Shown here: piece by piece, positions 23,460 to 24,872 of the stretch
Layout of the letters: every line of letters begins with the position of its first letter
Position numbering within the stretch: position 1 is the stretch's first letter
Source: JBDKGH01 sp039798265
GTDB taxonomy: Bacteria > Bacteroidota > Bacteroidia > Flavobacteriales_D > Sanyastnellaceae
NCBI GenBank assembly: GCA_039798265.1
Contig: JBDKGH010000047.1
Location: 1-24,872, forward strand
Reading direction: 5' to 3'
Length of the DNA: 24,872 bases
Program-made: the position numbers and the translations under genes
The notes under the pieces: generated by a model
Database searches by the model: none
Told to the model about the DNA's origin: nothing
Seen by the model: only the letters and a program-made list of their open reading frames with translations

Positions 23460-23550
23460 CTTAAAAAAATGGTGGTTTTTTGGAAGTACAACTCTATTCA
23501 AAAGAGGTGCTTGCAAAGGATCTCCGTAAGGGCCGAAAAGCCCTTTTTTA
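23460..23550 (+). ncRNA. Candidate small RNA or terminated gyrB leader
   Basis: A transcript of about 90 bases is predicted between the promoter box and an intrinsic terminator. It contains a hairpin, AAGTAC (23484-23489) with GTGCTT (23507-23512), continued by CTCT/AGAG (23492-23495/23503-23506) around a 7-base loop, and then the terminator. The same segment can also be read as a 29-codon ORF (23469-23558) that runs through the terminator. It matches no RNA family I could recognise. Confidence 0.35.
23528..23550 (+). terminator. Intrinsic terminator inside the apparent gyrB leader
   Basis: AAGGGC (23528-23533) pairs with GCCCTT (23540-23545) around CGAAAA (the first C and A's in the loop), followed by TTTT. 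It stands 50 bases before the gyrB ATG, downstream of the only visible promoter box. Confidence 0.75.
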
Positions 23551-23599
23551 ATGCCTAAACAAATTCATCACGTTAACCTCAGAAGAGGCGAAAATTTTT

Positions 23600-24872
23600 A
23601 TGAGCGAAGAAGTAAAATCTCCAGCAAACGGCAATTATACCGCCGACAATATCCAGAGTCTGGAAGGTATGGAACACGTGCGCATGCGCCCTGCCATGTA
23701 CATTGGCGATATCGGCGTACGCGGATTACACCACCTCGTATATGAAGTAGTCGACAACTCTATCGATGAAGCTTTGGCGGGCTTTTGCAGCGACATCAAA
23801 GTATATATCAATGCGGACAACTCAATTACTGTTGAGGATAACGGACGCGGTATTCCGGTAGATATGCACAAGAAGGAAGGCGTAAGTGCTCTTCAAGTGG
23901 TAATGACCAAAATCGGTGCTGGTGGTAAATTCGATAAAGGATCATATAAAGTTTCGGGTGGTCTACACGGTGTGGGTGTGAGTTGTGTAAATGCTCTTTC
24001 TACGCATCTGAAAGCCGAAGTACACCGCGAAGGAAAAATCTATGTACAAGAGTACTCAATAGGTAAACCGTTATATCCGGTGAAAGAAGTAGGTACTACG
24101 GATCAACGTGGTACCCGTGTTACCTTCCAACCAGATGCTTCTATTTTCGATACTACCGAGTATAACTTCGAAACCCTTGCCAACCGCCTGAGAGAATTGT
24201 CTTTCCTCAACAAAGGAATCCGTCTCTCTCTCGGCGATCGTCGTTCACTCGATGAAAATGGTGAAGCCAAAGAAGAGGTTTTCTTCTCACAAGATGGTTT
24301 GGAAGAATTCGTTCGTTACATCGACGAAAACCGTACACCTATCATCAGCAAAATCATCCACATGGAACGCACCGATGGCGATATTCCTGTGGAGGTGGCC
24401 ATGACCTACAATGATTCTTTTAACGAGAACATTCACTCATACGTAAACAACATCAACACCCACGAAGGGGGTACGCACTTGCAAGGTTTCCGTCGTGGTC
24501 TTACTGCTACGCTGAAAAACTATGCAGAGAAGAGCGGGATGTTAGAAAAATTGAAAATTGAAATTTCAGGTGATGACTTCCGCGAAGGCTTAACCGCAGT
24601 GGTTTCTGTAAAAGTTCAAGAACCACAATTCGAAGGTCAAACCAAAACCAAATTGGGTAACAAAGAAGCAGTAGCTCCGGTTAGCCAAGTGGTAAGCGAA
24701 ATGTTGGAAGCCTACCTCGAAGAACATCCAAACGAAGCGAAACAAATCGTGAACAAAGTGGTGATCGCAGCGCAAGCTCGTATCGCCGCACGTAAGGCTC
24801 GCGAAATGGTACAACGTAAAGGTGTTGGCCACGGTGGCGGTCTCCCAGGTAAATTGGCCGACTGTTCTGAAA
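23600..24872 (+). CDS. gyrB: DNA gyrase subunit B (3' part outside window)
   Basis: The first 424 residues of GyrB are visible. Gyrase introduces negative supercoils into DNA as an A2B2 tetramer; GyrB supplies the ATPase. The GHKL ATPase domain has HVRMRPAMYIGD (26-37), EVVDNSIDEALAGF (49-62; E49 catalytic, N53 at the Mg site), EDNGRGIPV (79-87) and GGLHGVGVSCVNALS (120-134). The transducer domain follows with the QTKTKLGN loop (catalytic Lys region) and GLPGKLADCS just before the TOPRIM domain, which lies beyond the edge. The N-terminus and 'GVRGLHHLVYE' fit GyrB rather than ParE. The ATG at 23600 has no Shine-Dalgarno sequence; bases 23589-23599 are A/T-rich. Expression may depend on the upstream terminator. 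Confidence 0.97.
   Translation, partial: MSEEVKSPANGNYTADNIQSLEGMEHVRMRPAMYIGDIGVRGLHHLVYEVVDNSIDEALAGFCSDIKVYINADNSITVEDNGRGIPVDMHKKEGVSALQVVMTKIGAGGKFDKGSYKVSGGLHGVGVSCVNALSTHLKAEVHREGKIYVQEYSIGKPLYPVKEVGTTDQRGTRVTFQPDASIFDTTEYNFETLANRLRELSFLNKGIRLSLGDRRSLDENGEAKEEVFFSQDGLEEFVRYIDENRTPIISKIIHMERTDGDIPVEVAMTYNDSFNENIHSYVNNINTHEGGTHLQGFRRGLTATLKNYAEKSGMLEKLKIEISGDDFREGLTAVVSVKVQEPQFEGQTKTKLGNKEAVAPVSQVVSEMLEAYLEEHPNEAKQIVNKVVIAAQARIAARKAREMVQRKGVGHGGGLPGKLADCSE

Larger units (their letters stand above)
23268..23599 (+). other. 332-base intergenic region between the barrel gene and gyrB
   Basis: Bases 23268-23397 are AT-rich and show no coding potential; a TAGATTTG at 23381-23388 resembles a -7 box but would be followed within 10 bases by a terminator. 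Next come a terminator (23398-23423), a promoter box (23447-23454), a possible small RNA or leader with its own terminator (to 23550), and a short CCTC/GAGG hairpin (23577-23588) 11 bases before gyrB. Confidence 0.6.

Overview
This window looks like chromosomal DNA of a Bacteroidota bacterium, most likely from the Flavobacteriales. The evidence is the type IX secretion hallmarks (SprB-like repeats and a gliding-motility-type C-terminal domain), the fusion of DAHP synthase with chorismate mutase, the lack of Shine-Dalgarno sequences, and TAnnTTTG boxes (the Bacteroidota -7 promoter element) in front of many genes. GC content is moderate by eye. Gene order looks like ordinary core genome: no transposase, integrase, phage module or CRISPR array is visible.

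Layout. Positions 1-5145 lie on the minus strand: the 5' part of a large secreted surface protein (CxxCH motif, then SprB-like repeats), preceded by a likely cluster of a Gfo/Idh/MocA oxidoreductase, a two-domain lipoprotein and a WcaJ-type sugar phosphotransferase that would start a surface polysaccharide. Positions 5265-7943 lie on the plus strand: pcm (protein repair), an OmpA-family envelope protein and an FAH-fold enzyme. The shikimate-pathway fusion enzyme (7936-9036, minus) converges on the FAH gene. Behind it are two minus-strand tRNA genes, Lys(UUU) and Leu(GAG), with a long hairpin between them and a terminator after them, then a GNAT-like protein (9524-10687, minus). Divergent from it is a secreted NIDO/Ig-like protein with a type B T9SS sorting domain (10878-13523). 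A UPF1-like SF1 helicase, a lipoprotein, a convergent four-helix membrane protein, a small transaldolase and a YciO/Sua5-family protein follow.

Positions 18380-23267 hold a large periplasmic TPR protein and an outer-membrane beta-barrel protein whose genes overlap by 8 bases, the best candidate here for an undescribed envelope complex. The window ends inside gyrB. Between the barrel gene and gyrB lie one terminator, a promoter-like box, and a second terminator inside the apparent gyrB leader, which suggests either a small RNA gene or attenuation.

By theme, the window is mostly envelope biology (T9SS cargo, polysaccharide initiation, lipoproteins, OmpA, TPR/barrel pair) mixed with housekeeping genes. 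Recurrent observations are promoter boxes only 4-10 bases before start codons, suggesting leaderless or near-leaderless mRNAs, and several hairpins placed directly before start codons.
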